NCBI RefSeq assembly: GCF_024586455.1
Contig: NC_065921.1
Span: 24,797,635 to 24,861,634 of the forward strand
DNA: 64,000 nt
Direction of reading: 5' to 3'
DNA from: Bactrocera neohumeralis
Taxonomy: Eukaryota; Arthropoda; Insecta; Diptera; Tephritidae
Each line of letters begins with the position of its first letter. The first letter of the stretch is position 1. A program made the translations under genes and the position numbers. The notes below the pieces were generated by a model. It was not told the origin of the DNA and searched no databases. It saw only the letters and a list, made by a program, of their open reading frames with translations. Shown in pieces: positions 24,429 through 34,830 of the stretch.

Positions 24429-25330
24429 CTGTCTCAAACCATAACCTGGTGAGTTTTGTGAAAGGATTTGGGCTTGCATCCGTAGAAAATTGTGCTCGCT
24501 CAAGAACTGAAGTCTTTGGACCACCGTAAACGTCGCCAATTCTCTGATTTTGCGTTGGACCAATTTGAAAACGATAACGGTTTCCCTGGAACGATAATTT
24601 GAATTTGCAGACAAATCGAGCTAAATCAGGCGAATACGGCGGTTGGGAATCCATACTCACAAAAGATTATTGTGGAGTAAAAATCAGCTCGCGCAAACGA
24701 CGCATAACACTCAAATAGTACTCTTTATTGACAGTTTGGCTTGTCGGAAGGCATTCGGAGTGCATCACACCTCCATAATCGAAGGAAACTGTACACATAA
24801 CCTGTGTTTTTGAGCTGCTTTAACCTAGTTTTTATCGGCTTCGGCTTCGGCTCACCTTTGCCACGACATTCGGCCGATTGATCGTCTGTTTCCAAGTCGT
24901 AGGCATAAATACAAAACTCATAGCAAGAAGTAATATGTTTTATGACGTATTGGTAATCAGAGAGTTCTGTTTCACAAGACGCTATTTTAAAAAAAAAAAT
25001 CACTGATTTTGGAACCAAAGTGAAAGCACGCACTTTTCTTAGACCCAAAATTGTTTTCACTGATCCTTCCGATATTCCAGCGACGCCAGTAAGATCTCTA
25101 ACTGTTAATCGTCGATTCTCAAGCACCAATTCCTTTATTTTATTGACGTGTTGCTCATCAGTTGATGTTGATGCCCGTCCTGGGCGTGATTTGTCGTCAA
25201 CGCGTACTCGACTCTCTTTGAATAATTTGTACTAATTAAAAACTCTTGCTCGTCACAAAAAATTATCACATTCTGAACGTTTCGGCACCAGAAATTTGAT
25301 TCTGCACGCAACATCTTTGTTGAATAATTA
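24361..25330 (-). mobile_element. Mariner transposase pseudogene
   Basis: This is the longest mariner relic on the minus strand. One frame runs K-L-F-K-E-S-R-V-R-V-D-D-K-S-R-P-G-R, then E-L-V-L-E-N-R-R-L-T-V-R-D-L and G-I-S-E-G-S-V-K-T-I-L (helix-turn-helix and linker). After frameshifts, Y-A-Y-D-L-E-T-D-D-Q-S-A-E, E-Y-Y-L-S-V-M-R-R-L-R-E and Q-P-P-Y-S-P-D-L-A follow. The first catalytic motif (usually I-T-G-D-E) reads I-T-S-C-Y-E. The segment with D-N-A-P is deleted, and the third Asp region after Y-S-P-D-L-A is replaced. All three catalytic positions are therefore lost. The last ~90 residues show only weak similarity. Confidence 0.8.
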
Positions 25331-25739
25331 CACACTTCGTAAAAATCGCCAAATGTACTTCAGAAAGAGAATCATATACTAAACACTAATGCTTATTCTG
25401 ATGTGACATTTGACACAGATGTCACTGACAGTCATATCAATCTACAAACAGAAATATTTCGTCAAATGGATTTTCGAGCGAAATTCAAATTAAGAAGTCT
25501 TACTATTTTTTGCCCACAGTAGCATAATGAACTCAATTCATTTCCATGGATTGGAGAGCAAAGGCTAAAAAAAGGAAACAAAACACACACAAAAAACGCT
25601 GAAGGCAAGAAGGAAAAACAAAACATACAAAATGAATAAAGTAAATTCAATTAAACTGGCGCTAAGCAAATAGAATTTTTTTCGCTACAATCTCGCAACA
25701 ATTTCGAGCCGAAATAATATTGCTAACTGTGCACAACAA
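25331..25739. other. Non-coding, probable mariner 5' flank
   Basis: This lies upstream of the minus-strand mariner relic. A TGACA-rich stretch at about 25,398-25,440 could belong to the element's 5' untranslated end, but I cannot delimit an inverted terminal repeat. Purine-rich DNA follows at 25,560-25,640. Confidence 0.35.
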
Positions 25740-25880
25740 CTACAACAACTAAACAGCAATTCAGCGCACTCCAACGCATAAATACGAGCCAGTTAGACCG
25801 CTAGCGCCACGCGCAGCGTCGAGAGATCAACGAAACGTAAGCGACGGCTCGAATTCCCAGCCGCGAGCGTTTGCCTTGCG
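25740..25880 (+). promoter_or_regulatory. CpG-dense candidate promoter / first exon
   Basis: Roughly 15 CpG dinucleotides fall within about 90 bp (25,790-25,880), far denser than the surrounding AT-rich DNA. A CATAAATA box (25,777-25,784) precedes the GC-rich stretch, and a CAA-rich leader-like stretch lies just upstream. A plausible splice donor (AAC followed by GTAAGC, GT at 25,837) sits inside it. This is the layout of a fly promoter with a short non-coding first exon, but no open frame or downstream exon supports it, so it is only a candidate. Confidence 0.25.
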
Positions 25881-27209
25881 CTCAATTTTTTCAATTTTTG
25901 TTTTGTTTTTATTTTTTTTTACTGTTTTAGATTTCATTTGCCGCCAGTTAGTTAAATGGAATTAAATTTTCAAAATTCAACTATGGTGTTTGTTGTTGTT
26001 GTTAACTGCTTGGCAGAAAATTGAAAATTGTTTACTTTGGCCGGAGGACTCAACTCAGTCATTCGACGGCGAAATGTGATACCGTAAGGGTCAAGCAAAT
26101 AAATGGCTGAAGCACTTGTACACACACACACTCTAACGCTCATATACACATACATACACAAGTACATATATGGTTTACTATTGATTGTTGTTGCTTTTGT
26201 TGCAATTTTAAATGACACATACAAATTGTGTGGCAACTTTGTTGTACAAGCTCGCCGCTTGTACCTCGCACACTATCGTACCCTCTTGGGGCATGTAAAT
26301 ATTTTCGAACTGTTGTTGTATTTTCAACATATACAAGCTTTGTATGGGAGTCACCTGGGCGTGGTTAATATTTAAGAAGCTGCCACGCAAAAAACACACG
26401 CTGCAACAACATTTATGGCAAACACCACCATACTTACTATATCCGAATAAACCTTAATACAAAAACATAAGTGCTTGCACGGACAGGACGGACATAAATG
26501 CAAAGTCAACTCTACTCGACAACTATATATAACCAAAACTGTTTTAGGACTTACAAACAACCGAACAAGTCACTTTAGTGAAAATTATGTAAATATACAA
26601 ACACTTAACACATACATATCACACTAACACTAAGTCATATTTACATTAATATATACATACATACATACATATAAATACATGTATCTTTATACATACATAC
26701 ATACATATATGCCAGGTGGTCGATAACGTCAATCAATCCGAATGAAACTATAATGCTCGGAGACAAATGTTAAAGAAACTCGCTGAAAATATATCAGAAT
26801 TTCTTTGACTTTTGGCTTAATCCTATTGCTTTATGAAAGAATAAAAATATTATTTTGTTCTTAGCCCCCATAAAAAATGATTAACAGAAAGTGAAACTAT
26901 CTAATACCTAAGGCTGAGCGCATAGTGTATGAGAGGGTCTTGAACTGGCGATAGCATAGTGTAATCAATATATGATTCATACTAAGTTTTATATCAAACT
27001 TATGTAAGTTTCTTGATTTCTGGCGCCCTAATCACATCTCTGTTTCTACCAGTGTTTACTATGTTCTCAGCCTAAGGCTTTTGGATCGAAACTAATATGT
27101 ATTATGTAGAGGAAAGATTTGATTGTTTGTTGGTTTGAATTGAAAAGGCTCCGAAACTACTTGACGGATTAGAAAAATTTCAACACCGTTGGGATCTATA
27201 CTCACTTTT
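25881..27209. other. Non-coding with CATA microsatellite
   Basis: It holds a TTGTTG run near 25,990, a short CACACA/CATACA tract near 26,120-26,165 and a CATA tetranucleotide array at about 26,651-26,710. Overlapping frames at 25,970-26,560 conflict with one another and have no domain. No gene is supported. Confidence 0.45.
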
Positions 27210-27690
27210 TTCAAACTAATAAGAAAAGACTAAGTTCGGGTGCAAGCGAACATTTCATACTCTTGCAACTTGCAAGCATCAAAGCCAGGGAAATAGATTG
27301 AGGTGCAAAACGTCTAGCAGAGGTTCGGAATCCAAGCAATTTTTTAGATATTCACCTCTTACACTGATCGACATATTCAGCAAAAAACTTGTTAGAAAAA
27401 CGAAAATCATTATGCCATATGGAGTATATGGGAGTTGGGGGTAGTGTCGAACCGATTCTATTTATTTGTGTCTATTCTACATACAATTAATATTTATTAA
27501 GTTGACTCATACACCATTAACAATCATATGGAGTGAAGTTTAGCTGAAATCGGTTAGGCGGGTCCCGAGGTATATTTTTTCACCTAAGATTGGACAGTGC
27601 AACGTCCATCACCATTTGTTACCCCAGTTCCTATTAAGTCCTTTCATACTATCTCTGATTGATTCAATACCTTTACATAACTTTTAGAAT
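27210..27690. repeat. Dispersed non-coding repeat, transposon-derived type
   Basis: The stretch runs from CTAAGTTCGGGTGCAAGCGA through GAAATCGGTTAGGCGGGTCC to TTCCTATTAAGTCC. These word combinations (a 'reading-frame-less' block with 'ttcgggtgca' and 'gcgggtcccgag') recur, by my memory, at very high copy number in tephritid and drosophilid genomes, often together with the 154-bp unit. No coding sequence is visible. Confidence 0.45.
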
Positions 27691-27957
27691 TATTCTATTC
27701 GGACATTCCATTCGAAAGATATCATGATTCTAAAAATGTAAGTAATAGAAAAGACTCTCCCAGTTTGTTCCCTACAAAGCGGTCGTGTGCGGAATTGATT
27801 GTAAATAATATTAAAAGTTCGATGTTCACATTTAAAGTATGTGGTTCTCTTCCCTCATGTTTGATGGCAAATAGAATGTTCTGCTAGTTTGCAGTAATTT
27901 TGAAGACCAAATACAGCAAAAAAAATTAATAATAAGCTGAAAAAAGTGAGAGGAAGA

Positions 27958-28270
27958 TACAGACGCTTTAACCTTACCAGCCGACTGTTGCGTTATTCCG
28001 CGATTTGGAGCTAGTTAATCGTTTGCAGTCCACTCGGATGACTGTCTATTGGACTTCGGAGTGAAATGATGGAGCCATGTTTCATCCATTATCACATTTC
28101 GATACAAATACTGGTAAATACTTCAAGCGGTATAGAACATCTTCAAAAACTGTTCCGAATCATCAACCCACCGTTGTTTTTATCAGAAGTGAGCCCACAG
28201 AACTTTCTCGTATCCAAATACTCACAAATTATATGACGTGCACGTTTTCAAATGACCTAATATAAAAGTA
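27958..28270 (-). mobile_element. Mariner transposase fragment with intact first Asp
   Basis: On the minus strand the frames give R-A-R-H-I-I-C-E-Y-L-D-T-R-K-F-C, then V-D-D-S-E-Q-F-L-K-M-F-Y, stop, and V-I-M-D-E-T-W-L-H-H-F-T-P-K-S-N-R-Q-S-S-E-W-T. They continue Q-Q-S-A-G-K-V. The M-D-E-T-W motif holds the first catalytic Asp of the DD34D triad and is intact here. The sequence then diverges, so the second and third Asp are absent. It is the same subfamily as the plus-strand copy at 44,957. Confidence 0.8.
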
Positions 28271-29189
28271 ACGAGATACTCTTCTTATCACTTATTTTAC
28301 TGGCAGGTTTAAATTTAGATTTAAAGAGTTTTGAATATTTTATGTGATTTTGATTATAGTTGATATAGTTGGACATTCTTTCTACCCTCTCCCAATAGTA
28401 ATTTATACCAAATAAAGTCTAAAGTCATCATAAAATTCGGAATATAAATGCTAAAGTGTTGCTATATTTACTCGACTTTTATGCTCAATTATTCAAAAGT
28501 CGACATCGAAATTTCCACCAAAAGTGGACACATATACTAATACACAAAATATATAAAACCATTGACTAACTGTAAAATGCTTTCATTAGAGAAGTACATA
28601 AAAAAAATACTCTAAAATATACTAACTGCGAGCAAAGCTCTTCAGCATAGTTTGTTACAAGTACTTTTCGGCTCTATTGTGTTGGCGCACAAAAGTATGC
28701 TTCAAATTTTGTTATTCTGTATGCTATTTTGGAAATGAATTTTACAGCTTTGAAATTGATTCCAATATAGCATAATAGAGCCTGCCATTTAATAGTGTTG
28801 GTTAATAAAAAATTGATAGAAATTGTGAAGCTTGAAACTAAATTGTGTTTACTGCAGATATTGTGAGGCAGAAATTGAATGGTAGGCAGGGAATTTGGAG
28901 GGATCGAGCAGCATGAGCGATCAAACAGATTCATTGCGAGAGCAAAGGCTGTATTTTAAATAACACAAATTGAATTTTATTAACATTACATTTGTCTTAT
29001 TGAGGGCCCACTGGGTTCCTAAGGACTAGAAAAGCTTGTTTTCGATCCATAATACCAAATCTAACCTAATTATCCTTCAACTGACTTTCAGAGGCCTCAA
29101 AATGAAAAAATTGCCATGGCTTTGTGATCAAAAATTCTTTCGAAACCATTAATTGCTATAGAGTAGCCAAAGTAGACATATTTTTAAAT
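28271..29189. other. Non-coding, nothing recognised
   Basis: AT-rich unique DNA. An 86-codon minus-strand frame at 28,674-28,934 has no recognisable domain. It ends where the GTTGCCAC array begins. Confidence 0.45.
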
Positions 29190-30165
29190 AAAGTTGCCAC
29201 TTATGTATATAAAAATTTACAAAATACTTTAACTTTTATAAACGGTAAAATAAGTAAGCCTGAACAAATATGCGTTAAGCCAGTTATTAAAAAAAAATTA
29301 TAACGGGGTTGCCACCCGTTAAAAGAAAAAATTTAAAATGATTTTAAGAATATGTGTCAAATCTAAAGCCTTTTAAAGAAAATTCCTGTAAATAAAAGCA
29401 TTTTGGAACAAAACAGCGTTGCCATCTATGGAAATTAAATTTTAGAAAACTATTACATACTGTGCACTACTTTCGAAACTTACACTGATATTAAAAAAAC
29501 ATTAATCTGAAATTTTCAAGAAGTTGTAGGACATTTTCCTAACAGAGTTGCCACTTATTAAAAAATCCAAAATTGAAAAAAATTTTAATATGCCAAAAAT
29601 ATGTCATAATATGTGTAAATCGTAAAAAATTTAATAATCAGCAATATTTCGTAACAGAGTTGCCACTTATTAAAAAATCAAACTTCAAATAAATATTAAT
29701 ATTCTGAAAATATTTCACAACATTCATATGTAAAACAAAAGAAATTTGTTAGTTTGACGTGTTCATCGCAAGAAATTTAATAATTAACAATATTTTGTAA
29801 AAGGGTTGCCACTTATTAAAAAAAATAAATCTTGAAATATGTATTAATATTTCATAAATATTCATAATATGTGAAAATCGCAAGAAATTTTATAACTAAC
29901 TATTTTTCGTAATAGAGTTGCCACTTATTAAAAAGTCGAACTTGAAAAAATTATTAATATAATATTTCAAAAATATAACAATATTTCATTTACATCGTAA
30001 GAAATTTGAAAATTAACCATATTTTGTAATAGAGTTGCCACTTATTAAAAACTCAAATTTCAAAAAAATATTAATATTCTAAAACTATTTCAAAAATTCA
30101 AAAATCAAACTGTTAGTTACCTTAGACAACATAAAACTTAATGACGTTGCCACCTAAGAAACACT
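29190..30165 (+). repeat. GTTGCCAC satellite array A1 (nine units, ~112 bp)
   Basis: GTTGCC starts at 29,192, 29,308, 29,418, 29,547, 29,659, 29,805, 29,917, 30,034 and 30,146, giving spacings of 116, 110, 129, 112, 146, 112, 117 and 112 bp. The core in the middle units is AGAGTTGCCACTTATTAAAA. A TATTAATATTCT(G/A)AAA tract and a GTAAGAAATTTAATAATTAA tract follow in most units. The rest is AT-rich and strongly diverged. Confidence 0.85.
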
Positions 30166-31060
30166 AAAATTTCTTATAAAGAACTGCAACATTTTTTTCG
30201 CAAAATGAAAGCTGATTTTCGAGGTATGTTTGTGTTATTCATGCAAAACTAAGCAAAATAATTTAAATTTCATATTTATAATTGTCTTCACCAAATCCTG
30301 TGTTTTCGAAATTTTTGCAAAATTATTTGCAATTTCTTAATCATATCACTTAAGCACACAAACATATGAAATTCACTTTTCCAGCAAATACGATTAATCA
30401 ATTCATACAAAAATTCACGCAGCTGCGTTCGCTGTCTTCCGTCGGCTTTTATTAATAACACAGGCAATTACAGTTGCATTACTTAATATGTCAAACGCAT
30501 GACTTTGGCGGTGACATGGCTTTGACCGTTTTTTAAATGCCAAAAGCCTGCAACAACAAGCAACAATTGAGCACATAAGGACTTAAAGGACTTGCTGGTA
30601 TTTAAAAGGCGTGCAAAATTATTGCTGGGAAAAAAGTGTATTTCCAGTAAGCAGGTGTGAAGCATAAATGGAAACTGTGACCCAATTAAAAATTGAAATC
30701 GTAAACCATAAGTAATGGCTGAGCTGCAAGCGATCGCAATGACGGCAAGCAATGCAAAGGTTGAGGGGCAGGGTGAGGGCGACAGCAATAACATATATGT
30801 GCGGCCAGCGACAACCGCAAGTTATATACATATATTTATGTGTATAAATTTGTAGATGCTCACATGTGCAACGTCTGGTTGCATTGAAGTAGCGCAATAA
30901 AGCATCGCACAGGCAAGGAGTCACTGTTGGGCGGGGTGACAAGTGCAGGTTATGAATTTCATAAAAGTACTTTGACTTAATTGCAATGAAATTATTTTAA
31001 TGTGGCTGAGACATGTGTATGTTGGCGTGTGTGTGTCTTCTGGAAATTAATCAAGTGCAA
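30166..31060. other. Non-coding unique DNA between arrays
   Basis: This separates array A1 from array B1. Two overlapping minus-strand frames at 30,483-30,942 (103 and 107 codons) lie in a locally GC-richer stretch and have no recognisable domain. A short TG-rich run lies near 31,024. No gene is supported. Confidence 0.45.
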
Positions 31061-32125
31061 TAAAAAATTATTGCGTGCAACAGTGAGGAGTTCTCGAGAC
31101 ACCAAAGTGATCAAAAAAGCATAATAACATAAACAGCCGTAAATACTTTGTGCATGAAACGATAATTCTACTTTTTCCATTTTCACCACAATTGAGGTGA
31201 ACTTTACCGCTTTACTCTACTCTCAAACGTTGCATATTTCATTAATATTTGTAAATTTTAATTAATTAATTTTCATTTATATTAAGACACTTTAGTTTTT
31301 TTTTTCATTTTCACCACTGCTGTGGTGAACTTTTTTGACTTTTAAAATTAATTGTTTCTTCCCTTTATAATAAGTAAATATATATTTTACATATGAAAAA
31401 CATTTAAAAATTATTCCTTTTTCACCACAGCTGTGTTGAACTTTTCTGACTTCTAAAACTAATAGTTTCTTCTCTTTATAATAAATAAATAAATATTTTA
31501 CTTATAAAAAGCATTTGCAAATTGTTACATTTTCACCACAGTTGTGGTGAACTTTTTTGATCTTTTAATACGAATTATTTTTCTTATTTGCAGTAAGTGA
31601 ATAAATAAAAACGGCAGCTAGATAATGTATATTACATACTTTATATATTAATGTACAAGTATATTACATTCATCACAGCTTATGTATGTATGCGTATTTG
31701 TTTCAACTCGATTATGAGTGTAATTATTTTAAATAACTGTAAATATTTTGTGCACAACATTTTGCTATTTTCACCACGTCGAGGTGAACTTTTTTAACCC
31801 AATTATGTGCTGTTCCTATCTTTTATGATAAATAAATATTTTACAGATAAAAAAGGGTAACTCAACATTTTTTATTTTCACCACAGCTGTGTTGAACACT
31901 TCTGACCTCTAAACTTAATTGTAGCTTCCATTTATAACAAGTAAATAAACATTTTGCACTTAAAAGAGCAACTCACATTCTTTCATGTTCACCACAGTCG
32001 AGGTGAGCTTTTTCAATCGATTATATACTGCTCGGAAGGAGCTTTATAATAAATAAATACATGTTTTATAAAAAAAACCAGCAATTCGAAATTTTTTATT
32101 TTCACCAAAACTGTGGTAAACTTCT
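31061..32125. repeat. Palindrome satellite array B1 (nine units, ~111 bp)
   Basis: The near-palindrome TTCACCACAG(C/T)TGTGGTGAA starts at 31,182, 31,310, 31,421, 31,532, 31,669 (degenerate), 31,770, 31,877, 31,988 and 32,101. Spacings run from 101 to 137 bp, mostly 107-113. Each core is preceded by T-rich DNA and followed by CTTTTCTGACTTCTAAA-like and AATAAATAAATATTTTA-like stretches. The core carries inverted ACCACA/TGTGGT half-sites around a CAGCTG or CAGTTG centre. The first ~110 bp (from 31,067) are also duplicated before array B2. Confidence 0.9.
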
Positions 32126-32725
32126 TTCCACACTATAAGCGTTATCAACTCTTGCTATCTTCCTTCCTTTACCCACATATTAATCTCATAGTAAATTTCC
32201 ATCATAAACTCTGGCTAACCGCATTCACCACTCACTTACAAACACACATACAATTATACAAAGTGCCATAAAGCCTGAGTTGTGGTTATTAAACGCACAC
32301 TCGCCTATGTGTGTGTGCGTACAAAAGGAAGGAATAAAATCATTTTATCCATTTCCTTCCTGCATACTTTTCCACACATGCTTAGCTTGGCATTCGTGCT
32401 ACAGCGGCAATTGCAGCAAGCACTGGGAAAAATGCAAGAGCACAACAACAACACAAACAAACATACTGTGTTTCTGTTTATTTTGGCAATACCAAAAATT
32501 GGCTCAATAACCGGGAAGTGCATACTAAATAAACTGGAATCTAGCTCTGCCGTGCCACCCATAACTGCCACAAACCAGCACATGCACTTATTTACCATTG
32601 CAGATGTTGAGTTTTATACATTTTTTCATTTGGTAAATTTTTTAATTAATTTAATTGAGTAGAATTTTTTTTAAATTTTAAATGTAAGGAAAAATTAATA
32701 TTAAACGAACCAAAAAGGGAGAATT
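32126..32725. other. Non-coding unique DNA
   Basis: A plus-strand frame at 32,282-32,662 (126 codons) is the longest here, but it overlaps frames in two other phases and one on the minus strand. It shows no recognisable domain. A TGTGTGTG run falls in it. I treat it as chance. Confidence 0.4.
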
Positions 32726-33885
32726 TACTGTGGCAACACCATTAGAATTTTCGGAATTTTTTTTTAAAACTTTTGACTTTAAAATTTCCGCCTTTTCATT
32801 TATACAACTGCAAATTTCATATTTCTATTCAAAAAAAGTGGGTTGCCACTTAATTCAAAATATGCTTTAAGCAAATGAAATTCAATTATTCATTTTCCAT
32901 AAAGTACAGTTGGCAACCCACAGTAACAGGTTGTATTTAACCCAATAATCTCACGCAATAAAAATTAAAATTTATAAAAATAAGTAAAAAAGGGTTGCCA
33001 CTTATTTTCAAAATTAGCTTCCAAAGGAACCAAAACAGCTAAATATTAATGTTTGCAGTTATATTCATACTAGTATTTGTTAATAGAAACGAACAATTTA
33101 TTTGTATGTTACCGAGTTGCCACCTATTAAAAAATCATTTTTCTAAAGGTCTGTAATTTCACAATCAGTCGTTTCCTAATACTTGAAATTTGTTAATATT
33201 TGTTCATAAAAGCTAAAAAAATTTTTGTCGCAACGAGTTGCCACCTAATTTTTTGTTAATATTTAAATTGTGATCACTAATAAAAGCGACAAAGTCGTTT
33301 CGTTTTACAATACACAATTTCTACAATACGGAGTATATGTATTAATATTGTATTCAACTGGCTTAAAGTTGCCACTTAATAACCCATAATAATCTGTATA
33401 GGTTATTAAGAGGCAACTCTAAGTCAGTTGAATACAATCTTCTTAAGAAAATAACTTATGAAGACCCTTAAGATAAATATTTTGATATGATAACAATTTA
33501 TTTATGGAGCAATATTTCGTTAAATGGTGTTGCCATCTAGTAAAAAAAATTTAAATAATTAAATACTTTACCCCAAATAATTTATCCTCAGATAAATATG
33601 TATATGAATGCTTGGGAGTACATTTGCTTTGATATTTCGCATAGGGTTGCCATATCTATGTGAAACTTAAACTTATTTTAGAACATACAAATTAGACACA
33701 GAATAAAATACTCATAGCTTGTTTGAAGATATCTAAAGTTTTAAATAAGTATCCAACTTTTTGGGTTATTATTAACGGAAAATTAAAATAACACAATAAT
33801 CAAACATTTTACGCTACATAATCATATAACTACGCTCTAATGCTAGTTGCTTCGGGTTAGGCTTGCCACTTATTTCAATTTTTTT
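32726..33885. repeat. GTTGCCAC satellite array A2
   Basis: The same core as array A1 recurs at 32,842, 32,994, 33,116, 33,237, 33,368, ~33,530, ~33,647 and ~33,864 in forward orientation. It occurs inverted (GGCAAC) at ~32,732, 32,912 and 33,412. Forward spacings are mostly 116-163 bp. Units are more diverged than in A1. One forward and one inverted core form the long hairpin at 33,347-33,438. Confidence 0.75.
33347..33438. repeat. 92-nt hairpin with 38-bp arms
   Basis: Arms 33,347-33,384 and 33,401-33,438 are reverse complements except at three positions, around a 16-nt loop. Transcribed from the plus strand, the stem would have 35 Watson-Crick pairs, one G-U pair and two mismatches. The size and near-perfect pairing resemble a microRNA precursor or a very young inverted duplication. 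It lies inside array A2, and each arm includes one GTTGCC core. Confidence 0.85.
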
Positions 33886-34159
33886 TTCTAAAATCTAACA
33901 TTAAAATTTCATTAAATTTCTTTTGCAACGAATAAATACTTTTCGTATTTATTTCGTTTACAAATTTTGTGATTCTCAACCAGTTAAAGGAAAAATTATT
34001 AGCTACTTAATTTCTTCTCTGTTAGCTTAATCGATTTTTAACATCGTGGTATGCAAATAAATAACTTTAAAATTCATTATGAAATCAGCTGAAATCAAGA
34101 TGCTTCGAAAATCAGCATTCTTAATACGCAAATATTTTCTTCAACTAAAGTGCAAAAAA

Positions 34160-34830
34160 AAAATTATTGCGTGCAACAGTGAGCAGTTCTCAAGGCACTA
34201 AAATGATCAAAAACACAGGTAGCGTCTGCATTTTAACATAAACAACTGTAAATACTTTGTGCTTAAATCGATAATTCTATTTTTTCCAAATTCACCACAG
34301 TTGAGGTTAACTTCATCGCTCTACTCTAAACTTGATCCTTCCATATTTAATTAATATCTTTAAATATTCAATGCATATTAAAGTACTTTATTTTTTCCAA
34401 TTTCACCACAGTTGAGGTGAACTTTACAGCTCTACTCTAAGCTCAATCTTTACATATTTAATTAATATCTTTAAATATTCAACACATATTAGGGTACTTC
34501 ATTTTTGTTCATTTTCACCACAGCTGAGGTGAACTTTTCTGACTTCCAAAAAATATTTGTTTCTTCCCTCTATAATAAGAAAATAAATATTTTAATTGCA
34601 AAAGCCATTTACAATTTTTTCTATTTTCACCACAGTTGTGGTGAACTTTTCTGGCTTCTAAAATTAATTGCTTTTTCCCTGTACATATATTAAGTAAATA
34701 AATATTTTAGCTGCAAAAAGGCATTTACAAATTGTTTTTTTTTCACCACACTTGTAGTGAACTTTTTTGATTTTTTAATACTTGTATGAATTGCTCCTTC
34801 CCTTTGCCATAAGTGAATAAATATTTTACA
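34160..34830. repeat. Palindrome satellite array B2 (five units, ~112 bp)
   Basis: The core of array B1 recurs at 34,291, 34,402, 34,514, 34,626 and 34,742, with spacings 111, 112, 112 and 116 bp. The left flank (from ATTATTGCGTGCAACAGTGA at ~34,163) copies the left flank of B1 at ~31,067. Successive units of B2 pair with those of B1 at an offset of about 3,092-3,109 bp, with one additional unit in B2. The spacing within B2 is more regular than within B1. Confidence 0.9.

Noticed and set aside
25020..25235. 71-codon plus-strand frame
   Set aside because: It is the reverse strand of the best preserved part of a mariner transposase.
32282..32662. 126-codon plus-strand frame
   Set aside because: Overlapped by two other frames, partly coded by a TG run, and no recognisable domain.
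29190..34830. CRISPR-like array (short conserved core with regular spacers)
   Set aside because: The DNA is clearly animal, spacers are similar to each other, cores vary, and no cas gene is present. It is a eukaryotic satellite.
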